In this document: in pieces, positions 8,719 to 16,821 of the stretch
Numbering within the stretch: position 1 is the first letter of the stretch
Layout: each line of letters begins with the position of its first letter
Assembly: GCA_022711355.1 (NCBI GenBank)
Contig: JAKLFE010000011.1
Span: 1-64,000 of the forward strand
From: Spirochaetota bacterium
Lineage (GTDB): Bacteria; Spirochaetota; Spirochaetia; Treponematales; Rectinemataceae
Length of the DNA stretch: 64,000 nucleotides
Direction of reading: 5' to 3'
The notes under the pieces: generated by a model
What the model saw: only the letters and a program-made list of their open reading frames with translations
What the model was told of the DNA's origin: nothing
Database searches by the model: none
Program-made: the position numbers and the translations under genes

Positions 8719-10665
8719 ATGGAAACCACCCAGAAAGCCCTCTTCGTAGACGCGTCGACGGGATTCTACCGAGTCCGCCGCTACAAGGTCGGCGACTACT
8801 TCGGCCCCGTCGATCTCGGCCTCCATATCTCGGGCCGCACGCAGAGCCTCAACTTCGGGGTAGGCCTCTTCGCCGGCTCCATCCTTCCGGGCTCGAACCG
8901 CCTCGTCTTCACCGGCTTCTCGCCCTGCTGGCGGAGCTTCTACGTCTCGAGCATGGGAGGCGCCGGCCTGGTCTTCGACAACCTGGGCATCAACCTCGTG
9001 AGCCTCGTGGGCAAGGCGGCGCTCCCCTCGGTCCTCTACCTGAACCGCCTCCACGGCGAGGAGATCGAGGTCGAGATCCAGCCCGTCGACCTCCGCGCGG
9101 TCTGGGCCTGGCCCGGAGCCGCGGCCTTGGCCCGGGGCGCGGGCCTCCTGGGCGGCGATCGCGGCCCGGGGGCCGGCGCCTCCAGGGCCGGCGCCTACGC
9201 CCTCATGGACTACGCGCTCGAGCGCTTCGGCGCGCGCTTCGAGGGCGAGCATCGGGCCTTCGCGGTCGGTCCCGCGGCCGCGTCCACGGATTTCGGCGGC
9301 ATCCTCTCGGCGCCCGTGAAGGATGGCAGGGCGACGGACGTGGACACCTGGGCGGGCCGCGGAGGCCTCGGCTCCAAGATGCTCCAGGAGCACGGCATCG
9401 CCGCCGTGGTCTACGGCGGCACCGTCGTCGACGAGGACTTCCGCGACCGGAAGGTGGCCGACGAGTGGTTCGAGGCCAAGTACAAGCAGAAGCTCGCGGT
9501 CAAGGACTTCGAGGCGACGACGAAGTACCGCTTCGATCCCAAGTTCGAGACGGGGGGCACCCTCGGCGTCAACTACGCCCAGGTCGGAGGCCGCCTCCTG
9601 GCCTTCAACTACCGGACGGTCTCCTGGTCCGAGGCCGAACGGCTCGCCCTCCACGAGCGGCTCATCCTGGGGCATTACCTCAAGCAGTTCAACGAGGAGA
9701 CCATCGCGGAGAAGTCCCAGGCCACCTGCGGCGAGCCCTGCTCCGCGGTCTGCAAGAAGCTGCGCGGCGAGTTCAAGAAGGACTACGAGCCCTACCAGGC
9801 CCTCGGCCCGCTCTGCGGCGTCTTCGACCAGCGCGCCGCGGAGGCCCTCAACCGGGCTTCCGACGCGGCGGGCTTCGACGCGATCTCCCTGGGAGGGGTC
9901 CTCGCCTGGCTCATGGACTGCCTCGACTCGGGAGAGCTCAAGCCCGAGGAGCTCGGCGTCGCGCAGCTGCCGCGCTGGGAGGCCGAGGGCTTCGAGCCCG
10001 TGTCCGACTCGGCCCACAACGCTGCCCTCGGGCTCGCGCTCGTCGACTCGATCCTCGCGAGGGAGACCGGCCTCGACCTCTCGGAGGGCCCGCGCAAGTG
10101 GGGGAGGGCCCTCCGCCGCAAGGGCGGCGCGCGCGTCCTCGACCGCCTCGTCTACGCCGCGAACGGGCGGCGGGGCTGGATGGTGCCGAACCAGTACTGG
10201 ACGCCGGGCGTCCTCGCGCCGATGGCCATCATGGGCAAGTACTACATGCACTACGGCCCGGAGTTCCTCCCGCCGCGCGAGCTCGGGCGGGCCTGCGCCG
10301 AGCGGCTCAAGAAGGAGCTCGGCATGGACGACGCGGGCCTGTGCCGCTTCCACCGCGCCTGGGGCGAGGAGATGATGGGCGAGGCCATCGGCTCCGTCTA
10401 CGGGCTCAAGGAGGCCTACCTCGCGGCCCTCTCGGTGGCGTCGAGCCGCATCAACAGCCGCAACTCCGCCGTCTACTGGGAGAGCTCGCGCAACGTCGAA
10501 TTCCTTAGGTCCTATCTCGCCCGGAGGCGCGAGGTCGAGGGCGACGCGAGCCCGGAGCTCGCCCGATGGATCGCGGACTTCGAGTCCGACCCGGCCGAGG
10601 CCGCCCTGTCCTTCTGGTTCGAGATGCGCAAGGGCATAGACGAGTCCCTCCGCGACTTCCTATGA
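8719..10665 (+). CDS. aldehyde:ferredoxin oxidoreductase family protein (divergent)
   Basis: 648 residues of the AOR family, which carry tungsten-bispyranopterin and one [4Fe-4S] cluster and oxidise aldehydes with ferredoxin. The N-terminal domain shows the SMGGAGLVFDNLG motif used for pterin binding. Cluster cysteines are probably Cys337, Cys341, Cys345 (CxxxCxxxC, wider than the CxxCxxxC of classic AOR) and Cys542 (GLC). The central AAGFD-like motif (SDAAGFDAISLGG) is conserved. It has its own promoter and is followed 26 nt later by yggS. Substrate unknown; the altered cysteine spacing argues for a subfamily other than canonical AOR, possibly GAPOR/WOR-like. Confidence 0.85.
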   Translation: METTQKALFVDASTGFYRVRRYKVGDYFGPVDLGLHISGRTQSLNFGVGLFAGSILPGSNRLVFTGFSPCWRSFYVSSMGGAGLVFDNLGINLVSLVGKAALPSVLYLNRLHGEEIEVEIQPVDLRAVWAWPGAAALARGAGLLGGDRGPGAGASRAGAYALMDYALERFGARFEGEHRAFAVGPAAASTDFGGILSAPVKDGRATDVDTWAGRGGLGSKMLQEHGIAAVVYGGTVVDEDFRDRKVADEWFEAKYKQKLAVKDFEATTKYRFDPKFETGGTLGVNYAQVGGRLLAFNYRTVSWSEAERLALHERLILGHYLKQFNEETIAEKSQATCGEPCSAVCKKLRGEFKKDYEPYQALGPLCGVFDQRAAEALNRASDAAGFDAISLGGVLAWLMDCLDSGELKPEELGVAQLPRWEAEGFEPVSDSAHNAALGLALVDSILARETGLDLSEGPRKWGRALRRKGGARVLDRLVYAANGRRGWMVPNQYWTPGVLAPMAIMGKYYMHYGPEFLPPRELGRACAERLKKELGMDDAGLCRFHRAWGEEMMGEAIGSVYGLKEAYLAALSVASSRINSRNSAVYWESSRNVEFLRSYLARRREVEGDASPELARWIADFESDPAEAALSFWFEMRKGIDESLRDFL

Positions 10666-10691
10666 TGGCCGAGACGCGGTAGGGAGGCGGC

Positions 10692-11399
10692 ATGGGAGAG
10701 TATGGCTTCGTGGCCGAGCGCTACGCACGGGTCCTCGAGGGGATCGGGGCGGCGGCGGCCCGATCGGGACGGAGGCCCGAGGAGGTTTCCCTCCTGGCCG
10801 TGACCAAGTTCCACCCCCTCGAGGCCGTCGAGGCGGCCTACGCCGCGGGCGCGCGGCTCTTCGGCGAGAACCGCGTGCAGGAAGCGGAGGCCAAGTACCC
10901 CGCCTTCCTCGCGGCCCATGCCGACGCGCGGCTCGAGATGATCGGCCACCTCCAGTCGAACAAGGCCCGGAAGGCCCCGGGGCTCTTCTCCCGCGTGCAG
11001 TCCGTGGATTCGGTCGAGCTCCTCGCCGAGCTCGATCGCCGCGCGGCCGCCGCGGGGCTGCGCCTGGAGCTCCTGTTCGAGCTGCGCACGGGCGAGGACT
11101 CCAAGTCCGGATTCGCCGGCCTCGACGAGCTCTGGGCCGCCTGCGAGGCGGCCGCCGGCATGGCGAGCGCCGTCCCGCGGGGCCTCATGACGATGGCCCC
11201 CCTCGCGAGCGATCCTGCGCCCGTCAGGGCCGCCTTCCGGAGGCTCCGTTCCGCCCTCGAGGAGGCGGCCCGGCGCTTCGCCTTCCCCGGCTTCGACGTC
11301 CTGTCCATGGGCATGAGCGGCGATTACGAGCTCGCCGTCGAGGAAGGCTCGACCCTCGTCCGCGTGGGGACCGCCATCTTCGGCGAGAGGCGCGCGTGA
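10692..11399 (+). CDS. YggS/PROSC-type PLP homeostasis protein
   Basis: 235 residues of the alanine-racemase-N-like single-domain PLP-binding family. The PLP lysine is in LLAVTKFHPLEAV (about residue 38); GENRVQEA, MIGHLQSNK, GLMTMAPL and LSMGMSGDYELAVEEGSTLVRVGTAIFG are all textbook family motifs. It buffers pyridoxal phosphate in the cytoplasm. AGGGAGG precedes the ATG. The stop overlaps the next gene's GTG (GTGA). Confidence 0.93.
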   Translation: MGEYGFVAERYARVLEGIGAAAARSGRRPEEVSLLAVTKFHPLEAVEAAYAAGARLFGENRVQEAEAKYPAFLAAHADARLEMIGHLQSNKARKAPGLFSRVQSVDSVELLAELDRRAAAAGLRLELLFELRTGEDSKSGFAGLDELWAACEAAAGMASAVPRGLMTMAPLASDPAPVRAAFRRLRSALEEAARRFAFPGFDVLSMGMSGDYELAVEEGSTLVRVGTAIFGERRA

Positions 11400-11959
11400 G
11401 CAGGGCCGCCTCGCGCCTGGCCGCGGCCCTCCTCCTCGCCCAGGCCGCCCTCGGGGCCTTCGCGGCGCCGGCGGGGAACGTGGAGGCCCCGGCCGCCCAG
11501 CCGGGAGCCCTCCCCCCGGGCTTCAAGACGGGCGCCGAGGAGAATCCCTGGCGCCGCTTCGAGATCATCGCCCTCGGCGCCTTCCCCATCGTCCTGTTCT
11601 ACGTGGACTGGGGCTTCGACCTGAGCCGCTACGCCTCGGAGGGCTTCGACTCGGACTACGCGCCTTGGCCCTTCAAGGGCGACAACGCCGTAGAGCCGGA
11701 GGAGCCGGAGCTCTACCTGCGCATCGCCGTCGCCGCCGGGCTTTCACTCGCCTTCTCCGGGGTCGACGCCCTCATCCATCGGGCGAAGCTGCGCAGGGAG
11801 CTCGCCCCCGCCCCGGTTCCCGTCGAGCTCCCCGCTGCCGCGGCGCCCGCGCCGGCCGCGGCGGGCGAGGACCCGGCCGAACCCGGGGGAGGGCCCCCCG
11901 ATGCCCTCGGCGGGAAGGGCGGCGGGGCCGAACTTGACAGGGGGGGAGAGCCCGACTAG
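11396..11959 (+). CDS. hypothetical exported or membrane protein with two hydrophobic segments
   Basis: 187 residues. An N-terminal hydrophobic stretch (about 7-24, AALLLAQAALGAFAAPA) looks like a signal peptide. Two further hydrophobic segments (IIALGAFPIVLFYVDWGF near 60, IAVAAGLSLAFSGVDAL near 110) suggest membrane insertion. The last 60 residues are low-complexity Ala/Pro/Gly with acidic residues. The GTG start overlaps the yggS stop by 4 nt, so it is translated by coupling. No family recognised. Confidence 0.65.
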   Translation: MSRAASRLAAALLLAQAALGAFAAPAGNVEAPAAQPGALPPGFKTGAEENPWRRFEIIALGAFPIVLFYVDWGFDLSRYASEGFDSDYAPWPFKGDNAVEPEEPELYLRIAVAAGLSLAFSGVDALIHRAKLRRELAPAPVPVELPAAAAPAPAAAGEDPAEPGGGPPDALGGKGGGAELDRGGEPD

Positions 11960-11962
11960 TAT
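11934..11962 (+). promoter_or_regulatory. strong sigma70-type promoter, leaderless arrangement
   Basis: Perfect TTGACA (11934-11939), 17-bp spacer, TAGTAT (11957-11962), inside the 3' end of the upstream gene. The predicted start, about 11969, is 2 nt before the GTG at 11971. Confidence 0.65.
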
Positions 11963-11970
11963 TGGCTTCC

Positions 11971-12375
11971 GTGGTCACGACCCCCAAAACCGCCGATGCG
12001 CTCGTCGTCTTCGAGGACGGCTGCCCCGATATCGAGCGCGCCGCGCGCGCCATCGCGGAGCGGCTCGAGGGCGGAGGGCGGGCGGCGAAGGCCCTCGCCG
12101 CCTCCTCGGTATCCATCCCGGATATCCTCGCCGCGGGCCTCTTCGCGTTCGGGGCCGAGACCAACGATTCCCCCTCCTACGCGGAGATCGCCCGCGTGAT
12201 GCGGGGCATCAATCTCGCCGGCAGGAAGGCGGTCTTCTTCGGCTCCTCGGGGGCGGCGGTAGCGCGGCTCCGCGGCCTCTGCGCCGATACGGAAGCCGCC
12301 GCCGCCCATCCGGACCTCGTCGGCAAGCGACTCGACGGAATCGCCATCGCCGCCTGGCTCCGCGGGCTAGCCTGA
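11971..12375 (+). CDS. flavodoxin-like protein (no clear FMN loop)
   Basis: 134 residues with alternating strands and helices. AGLFAFGAETNDSPSYAEIARVMRGINLAGRKAVFFGSSG recalls the middle of flavodoxins (G-xxTxGxG, LxGKxVAxFG), but the usual T/SxTGNT FMN phosphate loop is absent from the N-terminus (VVFEDGCPDIERAARA). I choose GTG 11971 because the -10 box TAGTAT covers the alternative TTG at 11962 and no Shine-Dalgarno is present, which predicts a leaderless mRNA. It precedes apt by 23 nt. Function not recognised; a flavodoxin-fold relation is a tentative call. Confidence 0.6.
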   Translation: MVTTPKTADALVVFEDGCPDIERAARAIAERLEGGGRAAKALAASSVSIPDILAAGLFAFGAETNDSPSYAEIARVMRGINLAGRKAVFFGSSGAAVARLRGLCADTEAAAAHPDLVGKRLDGIAIAAWLRGLA

Positions 12376-12398
12376 CCCGAGCGGCAAGCGAGGTATCC

Positions 12399-12929
12399 AT
12401 GCGCGAATCCTTCGACCTCGACGCGGCTATCCGCAAGGTCCCCGACTTCCCCAAGAAGGGCATCCTCTTCTACGACATAACGAGCGTGCTCGCGGATCCC
12501 CGGGCTTTCCGCTACTGCGTCGACGCCATGCAGAAGCTCTATAAAGGAGAGCGCCTCGACGCGGTAGCCGCGATCGAGTCCCGGGGCTTCGTCTTCGCGG
12601 CCCCCCTCTGCGAGCGCCTCGGCCTGCCCCTCCTCCTCGTGCGCAAGAAGGGCAAGCTCCCCGGCAGGACCATCGGCGCCAAGTACGCGCTCGAGTACGG
12701 GGAGGCCGAGATCGAGATGCACGTCGAGGACATACCGAAGGGCCGCGTCCTCATCGTGGACGACCTCGTGGCTACCGGCGGCACCATCGCGGCCGCCGCC
12801 GAGCTCCTCCGCCGCGCGGGGGCCGAGCCCGTCGCCGCCTTCTCCGTCATCGGCCTGCCCTTCCTCGACTACGCGAAGGCCCTGGGCGGCCTCCGGATGG
12901 ACACCCTCATCGAGTACTTCGGCGAGTAG
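12399..12929 (+). CDS. apt: adenine phosphoribosyltransferase
   Basis: 176 residues; converts adenine plus PRPP to AMP in purine salvage. The PRPP-binding motif VLIVDDLVATGGT is at 117-129, the N-terminal IRKVPDFPKKGILFYDIT is the Apt signature, and IESRGFVFAAPL and VRKKGKLPG complete the family set. GCGAGG is 5 nt before the ATG. Probably transcribed with the flavodoxin-like gene 23 nt upstream. Confidence 0.95.
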   Translation: MRESFDLDAAIRKVPDFPKKGILFYDITSVLADPRAFRYCVDAMQKLYKGERLDAVAAIESRGFVFAAPLCERLGLPLLLVRKKGKLPGRTIGAKYALEYGEAEIEMHVEDIPKGRVLIVDDLVATGGTIAAAAELLRRAGAEPVAAFSVIGLPFLDYAKALGGLRMDTLIEYFGE

Positions 12930-12981
12930 GGGCCCCGGCTCCCCTCGGCCTCCTCGACGCGGGCCGCCCCTCGGCCCGTGG

Positions 12982-13026
12982 TATCCCGCCTGATGCGGGC
13001 CGCGATATCCCGCTTGATGCGGGCCG
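12982..13026. repeat. two tandem 21-bp hairpin repeats before gpmI
   Basis: TATCCCGCCTGATGCGGGCCG (one base over 20 when joined: TATCCCGCCTGA + TGCGGGCCG) at 12982-13002 and a one-base variant with TTGATG at 13006-13026, period 24. Each folds as CCCGC/GCGGG with a 5-nt loop. The variant base in the second copy creates the TTGATG used here as the gpmI -35 box. Confidence 0.75.
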
Positions 13027-13043
13027 AGGGAAGGTCCTATAGT
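13014..13043 (+). promoter_or_regulatory. sigma70-type promoter of gpmI
   Basis: TTGATG (13014-13019, inside the second hairpin repeat), 18-bp spacer, TATAGT (13038-13043). Start expected near 13050; GGAGG precedes the ATG at 13078. Confidence 0.55.
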
Positions 13044-13077
13044 TGTCCCAGCGCTCGCGAGCCAATGGAGGTCCGGG

Positions 13078-14766
13078 ATGGTCGAGGCTTTGAGGAAGAA
13101 CCCGTCGTGGAAGGGCCGGCGCGGCCCCGTCGTCCTCGTCATCATGGACGGCGTCGGCTACGGGAAGCACGCCGAGGGAGACGCGGTCGCCGACTCCAAG
13201 ATGTGGGCGCTCAGGGCCATGGAGGCCGCCTCGCCCCATACGCGGCTCAAGGCCCACGGCACCGCCGTCGGCCTCCCCTCCGACGAGGACATGGGCAACT
13301 CCGAGGTCGGCCACAACGCCATCGGCTGCGGCCGCGTCTACGCCCAGGGCGCCAAGCTCGTCTCCGGGGCCATCGCGTCGGGAGCCATGTTCGAGGGCGC
13401 GGCCTGGCGCAAGCTCGTCGAGAACGCCAAGCGCCCCCGCGCGGGCGCCGCGGGCGGCGCCATGCACTTCATAGGCCTCTTCTCCGACGGCAACGTCCAT
13501 TCCCACATCGACCACCTCAAGGCCATGGTCTCGCGATGCGCGGCCGAGGGCGTGAGGCGGGTCCGCGTCCACGTCCTCCTCGACGGCCGCGACGTGGGCG
13601 AGCAGAGCGCCCTCGACTACGTCGAGCCCTTCGAGGCCTTCCTGGCTTCGCACAACGCGAAGGGATTCGACTACCGCATAGCCTCGGGCGGCGGGCGCCA
13701 GTATATAACGATGGACCGCTACGGCGCCGACTGGGAGCAGGTCCGCCGCGGCTGGGATTGCCACGTCCTGGGCAAGGGCAGGCAGTTCCCGAGCGCGAAG
13801 GCCGCCATCGAGGCCTACAGGGCCGAGAAGCCCAACGTCATCGACCAGGACCTCCGCGAGTTCGTCGTCGCCGAGGGCGGCGCGCCCGTCGGGACCATCG
13901 AGGACGGGGACTCCGTCGTCTACTTCAACTTCCGCGGGGACCGCGCCCTCGAGATCACCGCCGCTTTCGAGGAGGAGTCCTTCGACAAGTTCGACCGCCA
14001 GAGGCGGCCCAAGATCGAGTACGCGGGCATGATGGAGTACGACGGCGACGCCCACGTGCCCCGGCAGTACATCGTCGAGCCGCCCTCGATCGAGCGCACC
14101 ATGGGCGAATACCTCGCTGCGTCCGAGGTCAGGCTCCTCGCCATCTCGGAGACCCAGAAGTACGGCCACGTGACCTACTTCTTCAACGGCAACCGCCAGG
14201 GCAAGTTCGACGAGCGCTTCGAGGACTACGTCGAGGTGCCCTCCGACCGCGTCCCCTTCGAGCAGCGCCCCTGGATGAAGTGCGCCGAGATCACCGACAA
14301 GGTCCTCGAGGCGATCGAGTCGGGCAAGTACTCCTTCATCCGCCTCAACTTCCCCAACGGAGACATGGTCGGCCACACCGGCGTCTACCAGGCCGTCGTC
14401 GCCGGCATGGAGGGCATGGACCTCCAGCTCGGAAGGCTGCGCGCGGCGATCGAGAAAGCCGGGGGCATCCTCGTGCTCACGGCCGACCACGGCAATTCCG
14501 ACGACATGTACGAGCACGACAAGAAGTCCGGCGCCGTCCTGCGCAAGGCCGACGGCAGCCCCCGGGCCAAGACGAGCCACTCCCTCAACCCCGTGCCCTG
14601 CATCGTCTTCGATCCCGAGTCCAAGGGCGAGTACGAGCGCGAGCTCCGCTCCGAGTCGGGCGGCAAGGCCCTGGGCATCTCCTCCCTCGCGGCGACCTGC
14701 CTCGAGCTCCTCGGCTTCCTCCCGCCCGAGGGCTACGATCCCTCCGTCCTCGTCATGAAGGGCTAG
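13078..14766 (+). CDS. gpmI: 2,3-bisphosphoglycerate-independent phosphoglycerate mutase
   Basis: 562 residues; manganese-dependent interconversion of 3- and 2-phosphoglycerate in glycolysis. The alkaline-phosphatase-fold motifs are complete: VLVIMDGVGYG at the start, the phosphoserine loop DMGNSEVGH with Ser75, LLDGRDV, FNFRGDRA, and metal ligands in LTADHGNSDDM and KTSHSLNPVP. It is about 50 residues longer than E. coli GpmM (514); the extra sequence is spread over loops such as the segment around 240-260. Own promoter with hairpin repeats upstream; the CYTH gene follows 11 nt later. Confidence 0.95.
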   Translation: MVEALRKNPSWKGRRGPVVLVIMDGVGYGKHAEGDAVADSKMWALRAMEAASPHTRLKAHGTAVGLPSDEDMGNSEVGHNAIGCGRVYAQGAKLVSGAIASGAMFEGAAWRKLVENAKRPRAGAAGGAMHFIGLFSDGNVHSHIDHLKAMVSRCAAEGVRRVRVHVLLDGRDVGEQSALDYVEPFEAFLASHNAKGFDYRIASGGGRQYITMDRYGADWEQVRRGWDCHVLGKGRQFPSAKAAIEAYRAEKPNVIDQDLREFVVAEGGAPVGTIEDGDSVVYFNFRGDRALEITAAFEEESFDKFDRQRRPKIEYAGMMEYDGDAHVPRQYIVEPPSIERTMGEYLAASEVRLLAISETQKYGHVTYFFNGNRQGKFDERFEDYVEVPSDRVPFEQRPWMKCAEITDKVLEAIESGKYSFIRLNFPNGDMVGHTGVYQAVVAGMEGMDLQLGRLRAAIEKAGGILVLTADHGNSDDMYEHDKKSGAVLRKADGSPRAKTSHSLNPVPCIVFDPESKGEYERELRSESGGKALGISSLAATCLELLGFLPPEGYDPSVLVMKG

Positions 14767-14777
14767 GGACGGCCGCC

Positions 14778-15362
14778 GTGATAGAGGTCGAGCTCAAGGC
14801 CCGCGTGGCGGACCGCAAGGCGGTGGAGGCGCGCGTCGCCTCCTTCGCCAGCCTCGAGGGCCCGGTGGACAAGCTCGACTCCTACTGGCACGGACCCGAT
14901 TGGCGGCTGCAGCGCGGCAAGCGGGGCTTCCGGATCCGCGCCGAGGGGGGCGAGAGCGTCGTCACCTTCAAGACCAAGAAGGCCGAGGGGGGGATCGAGA
15001 TCAACCGCGAGACCGAATTCGGCGTATCGGACCCCTCGGCCTTCATCGAGTTCGCGCAACGCCTCGGCTGCGAGCCCTTCTACCAAAAGCGCAAGCGCGG
15101 CCTCCGCTTCCGGGCGGAGCCCTGCGGCCGCGACCTGCCCGGATGCGAGGGCGCGGCCTCGATCGAGCTCGTCGAGGTCGAGGGCCTCGGCGACTTCCTC
15201 GAGATCGAGATCCTCCTGCCCGACGAGGACCCCGCGGCGGTGGCCCTCGCCCAGGGCGAGATACGCGGCCTGCTCGCGCGCTCGGGGCTCGGCCCCGAGG
15301 ACATCGAGCCGAGGTTCTACTCCGAGCTCCTCGTCGCGGCCGGGCTCGTCGCCCGGCCCTGA
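14778..15362 (+). CDS. CYTH-domain protein (class IV adenylate cyclase / thiamine-triphosphatase fold)
   Basis: 194 residues. It begins with the CYTH hallmark ExExK (IEVELKARV) and shows FRIRAEGG, VTFKTKK, EINRETEF and a final IEIEILL strand, the acidic and basic residues of the triphosphate tunnel. These enzymes act on triphosphates (ATP to cAMP, thiamine triphosphate or inorganic tripolyphosphate); the sequence does not separate these. The GTG at 14778 is the only start that keeps the ExExK strand at the N-terminus; it is 11 nt after the gpmI stop. Confidence 0.85.
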   Translation: MIEVELKARVADRKAVEARVASFASLEGPVDKLDSYWHGPDWRLQRGKRGFRIRAEGGESVVTFKTKKAEGGIEINRETEFGVSDPSAFIEFAQRLGCEPFYQKRKRGLRFRAEPCGRDLPGCEGAASIELVEVEGLGDFLEIEILLPDEDPAAVALAQGEIRGLLARSGLGPEDIEPRFYSELLVAAGLVARP

Positions 15363-15433
15363 GCGCCGCGGGCCATCCTTGGCCTTCCCTCGCGATCGCG
15401 GGGCGCCCATCGAACCCTGCAGCGGGATATGAA

Positions 15434-15455
15434 AGAGCCGCCTCGCGGCGGCTCT
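15434..15455 (-). terminator. terminator after tRNA-Val
   Basis: Perfect 9-bp stem AGAGCCGCC/GGCGGCTCT with a 4-nt loop, followed on the minus strand by TTTC. It lies 5 nt after the tRNA-Val 3' end. Confidence 0.75.
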
Positions 15456-15460
15456 CATCG

Positions 15461-15534
15461 TGGGCGCTGCAGGGTTCGAACCTGCGACATCCTGCGTGTA
15501 AGGCAGGCGCTCTGACCAGCTGAGCCAAGCGCCC
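15461..15534 (-). tRNA. tRNA-Val (anticodon TAC)
   Basis: 74 nt on the minus strand. Acceptor GGGCGCT pairs with AGCGCCC, discriminator A. The anticodon stem-loop CTGCC-TTACACG-... places TAC in a CTTACAC loop, and the T arm GCAGGTTCGAACCCTGC is standard. CCA is not encoded. It lies alone between the CYTH gene and pfkB, with its own promoter and terminator. Confidence 0.93.
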
Positions 15535-15578
15535 CTATCCGGGCGGCGGGCGCGCGCGGCGCCCCCGAGCCCGAGCAG

Positions 15579-15608
15579 ACGCTAGCACGGGGCGAGCGGC
15601 GGGGTCAA
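15579..15608 (-). promoter_or_regulatory. promoter of tRNA-Val
   Basis: Minus strand TTGACC (15608-15603), 18-bp spacer, TAGCGT (15584-15579). Start near 15572, about 38 nt before the mature tRNA 5' end. A GC-rich stretch typical of stringent-type promoters follows the -10 box. Confidence 0.5.
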
Positions 15609-15626
15609 GGCGAGAGGCGCCTCTGC

Positions 15627-15655
15627 TTGCCCGCGCGCCTTCCCGGTGCTAAGAT
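15627..15655 (+). promoter_or_regulatory. promoter of the PfkB kinase gene
   Basis: TTGCCC (15627-15632), 17-bp spacer, TAAGAT (15650-15655). GGAGGAAGG and the ATG at 15687 follow. Confidence 0.55.
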
Positions 15656-15686
15656 ACGGAAGGATTCTCGGGGGAGGAAGGGCTCG

Positions 15687-16646
15687 ATGGAAGTGCTCGG
15701 CGTCGGGAACGCCCTCATGGATCTCATCGCCTTCGTCGAGGAGGACTTCGCCCCCTCGCTCGGCATCCACAACAACGCGGTCCTCCACCTCGAGCGCCGC
15801 GACTTCGACGCAATCCTTCCCCTCCTCCCGGAATTCGAGGCCTCGGCCGGCGGCGGGGGAGCGAACGTGGCCCGGACGGCCGCCTTCCTCGGCGCCGCGG
15901 CCTCCTTCTCGGGCTGCGTCGGCCTGGACCTCCTCGGCGAAAGCTACGCCGAGGAGCTCGAGGCCTCCGGGGTCGAGCCCCTCCTCTCGCGCTCGAGCTC
16001 CGAGACGGGGGTCTACTGCTCCCTGATCCGCCCCGACGGGGGGAGGACCCTCATCGTCTCGCCCGGCGCGGCCCTCGACCTCGACCTCGAGCCCCCCCGC
16101 GACGAGCTCTTCCGCCCGGGGGCCCTCCTCCTGGTGGACGGCTACCTCCTGCGCAACCGGGCCTACTTCGGCGAGTGCCTCGGCCGGGCGAAGCGATCCG
16201 ACATGGAAGTCGCGATCGACCTCGGCGGCCAGGCCCTGACCGCGGCCCACCGAGACTACCTCCTCGAGATCCTCCCCGGCAACTGCGACATCCTCTTCGC
16301 CAACGAGGACGAGTTCGCCGCCCTCTCGGGCCTTCCCCTCCGCGAGGGCATCGAGCTCTTCGGGAGCTGCGAGTTCGAGCTCGTGATCAAGCTGGCCGAG
16401 CGCGGCGCCATCTGGGCCCGCGGCGGCGAGCTCATCGAGAGCCCCGTGCGCGAGCAAAGGCCGGTGGACGAGACGGGGGCGGGCGACGCCTTCGCCGCCG
16501 GCTTCCTCGCGGGAAGGGACCGGGGCCTGCCGCCCGAGCGCTGCCTCAGGCTCGGCAACCGCATCGCCGAGGAGGTCCTCGGCGTGCCGGGCCTCGGCGT
16601 GGATCCCGAGCGGCTCAGGCGCGTCATCGAAGTCCTCGACCTCTAG
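15687..16646 (+). CDS. PfkB-family sugar or nucleoside kinase
   Basis: 319 residues. The N-terminal glycine-rich start VLGVGNALMDLI and the GGGGANVARTAAFLG motif (about 55-70) are typical of the adenosine/ribokinase family. The C-terminal signature DETGAGDAFAAGFLAG contains the catalytic base Asp within GAGD. Length and the long N-terminal lid resemble adenosine-kinase-like members, but substrate cannot be assigned. GGAGGAAGG supports ATG 15687; upstream in-frame codons fall in the promoter. Single-gene unit with its own promoter. Confidence 0.88.
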   Translation: MEVLGVGNALMDLIAFVEEDFAPSLGIHNNAVLHLERRDFDAILPLLPEFEASAGGGGANVARTAAFLGAAASFSGCVGLDLLGESYAEELEASGVEPLLSRSSSETGVYCSLIRPDGGRTLIVSPGAALDLDLEPPRDELFRPGALLLVDGYLLRNRAYFGECLGRAKRSDMEVAIDLGGQALTAAHRDYLLEILPGNCDILFANEDEFAALSGLPLREGIELFGSCEFELVIKLAERGAIWARGGELIESPVREQRPVDETGAGDAFAAGFLAGRDRGLPPERCLRLGNRIAEEVLGVPGLGVDPERLRRVIEVLDL

Positions 16647-16697
16647 CAAGCCTCCCATCCCTCCATCCTGCCCCCTCGCCGCCGACTCCGATTCGCT

Positions 16698-16727
16698 TTG
16701 AAAGACCATGCCTTAAGGCAATATCCT
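16698..16727 (+). promoter_or_regulatory. promoter of lon
   Basis: TTGAAA (16698-16703), 18-bp spacer containing the palindrome CCTTAAGG, TATCCT (16722-16727). Leader about 90 nt to the ATG at 16822. TTGAAA with a vegetative-like -10 also fits a heat-shock type promoter weakly; no CIRCE element was seen. Confidence 0.45.
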
Positions 16728-16821
16728 CGTATCGAAGGGCTAAACCTTGTCCTTCGCGGTCAAAAGCCTTATTTTTATGACTAAAGCCTCGAAAACGAGG
16801 CGAGCCCGGAGGAAGAAACCC

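Noticed and set aside
12982..13026. CRISPR-like repeat
   Set aside because: Only two short hairpin copies with 3-nt spacing; no spacers or cas genes.
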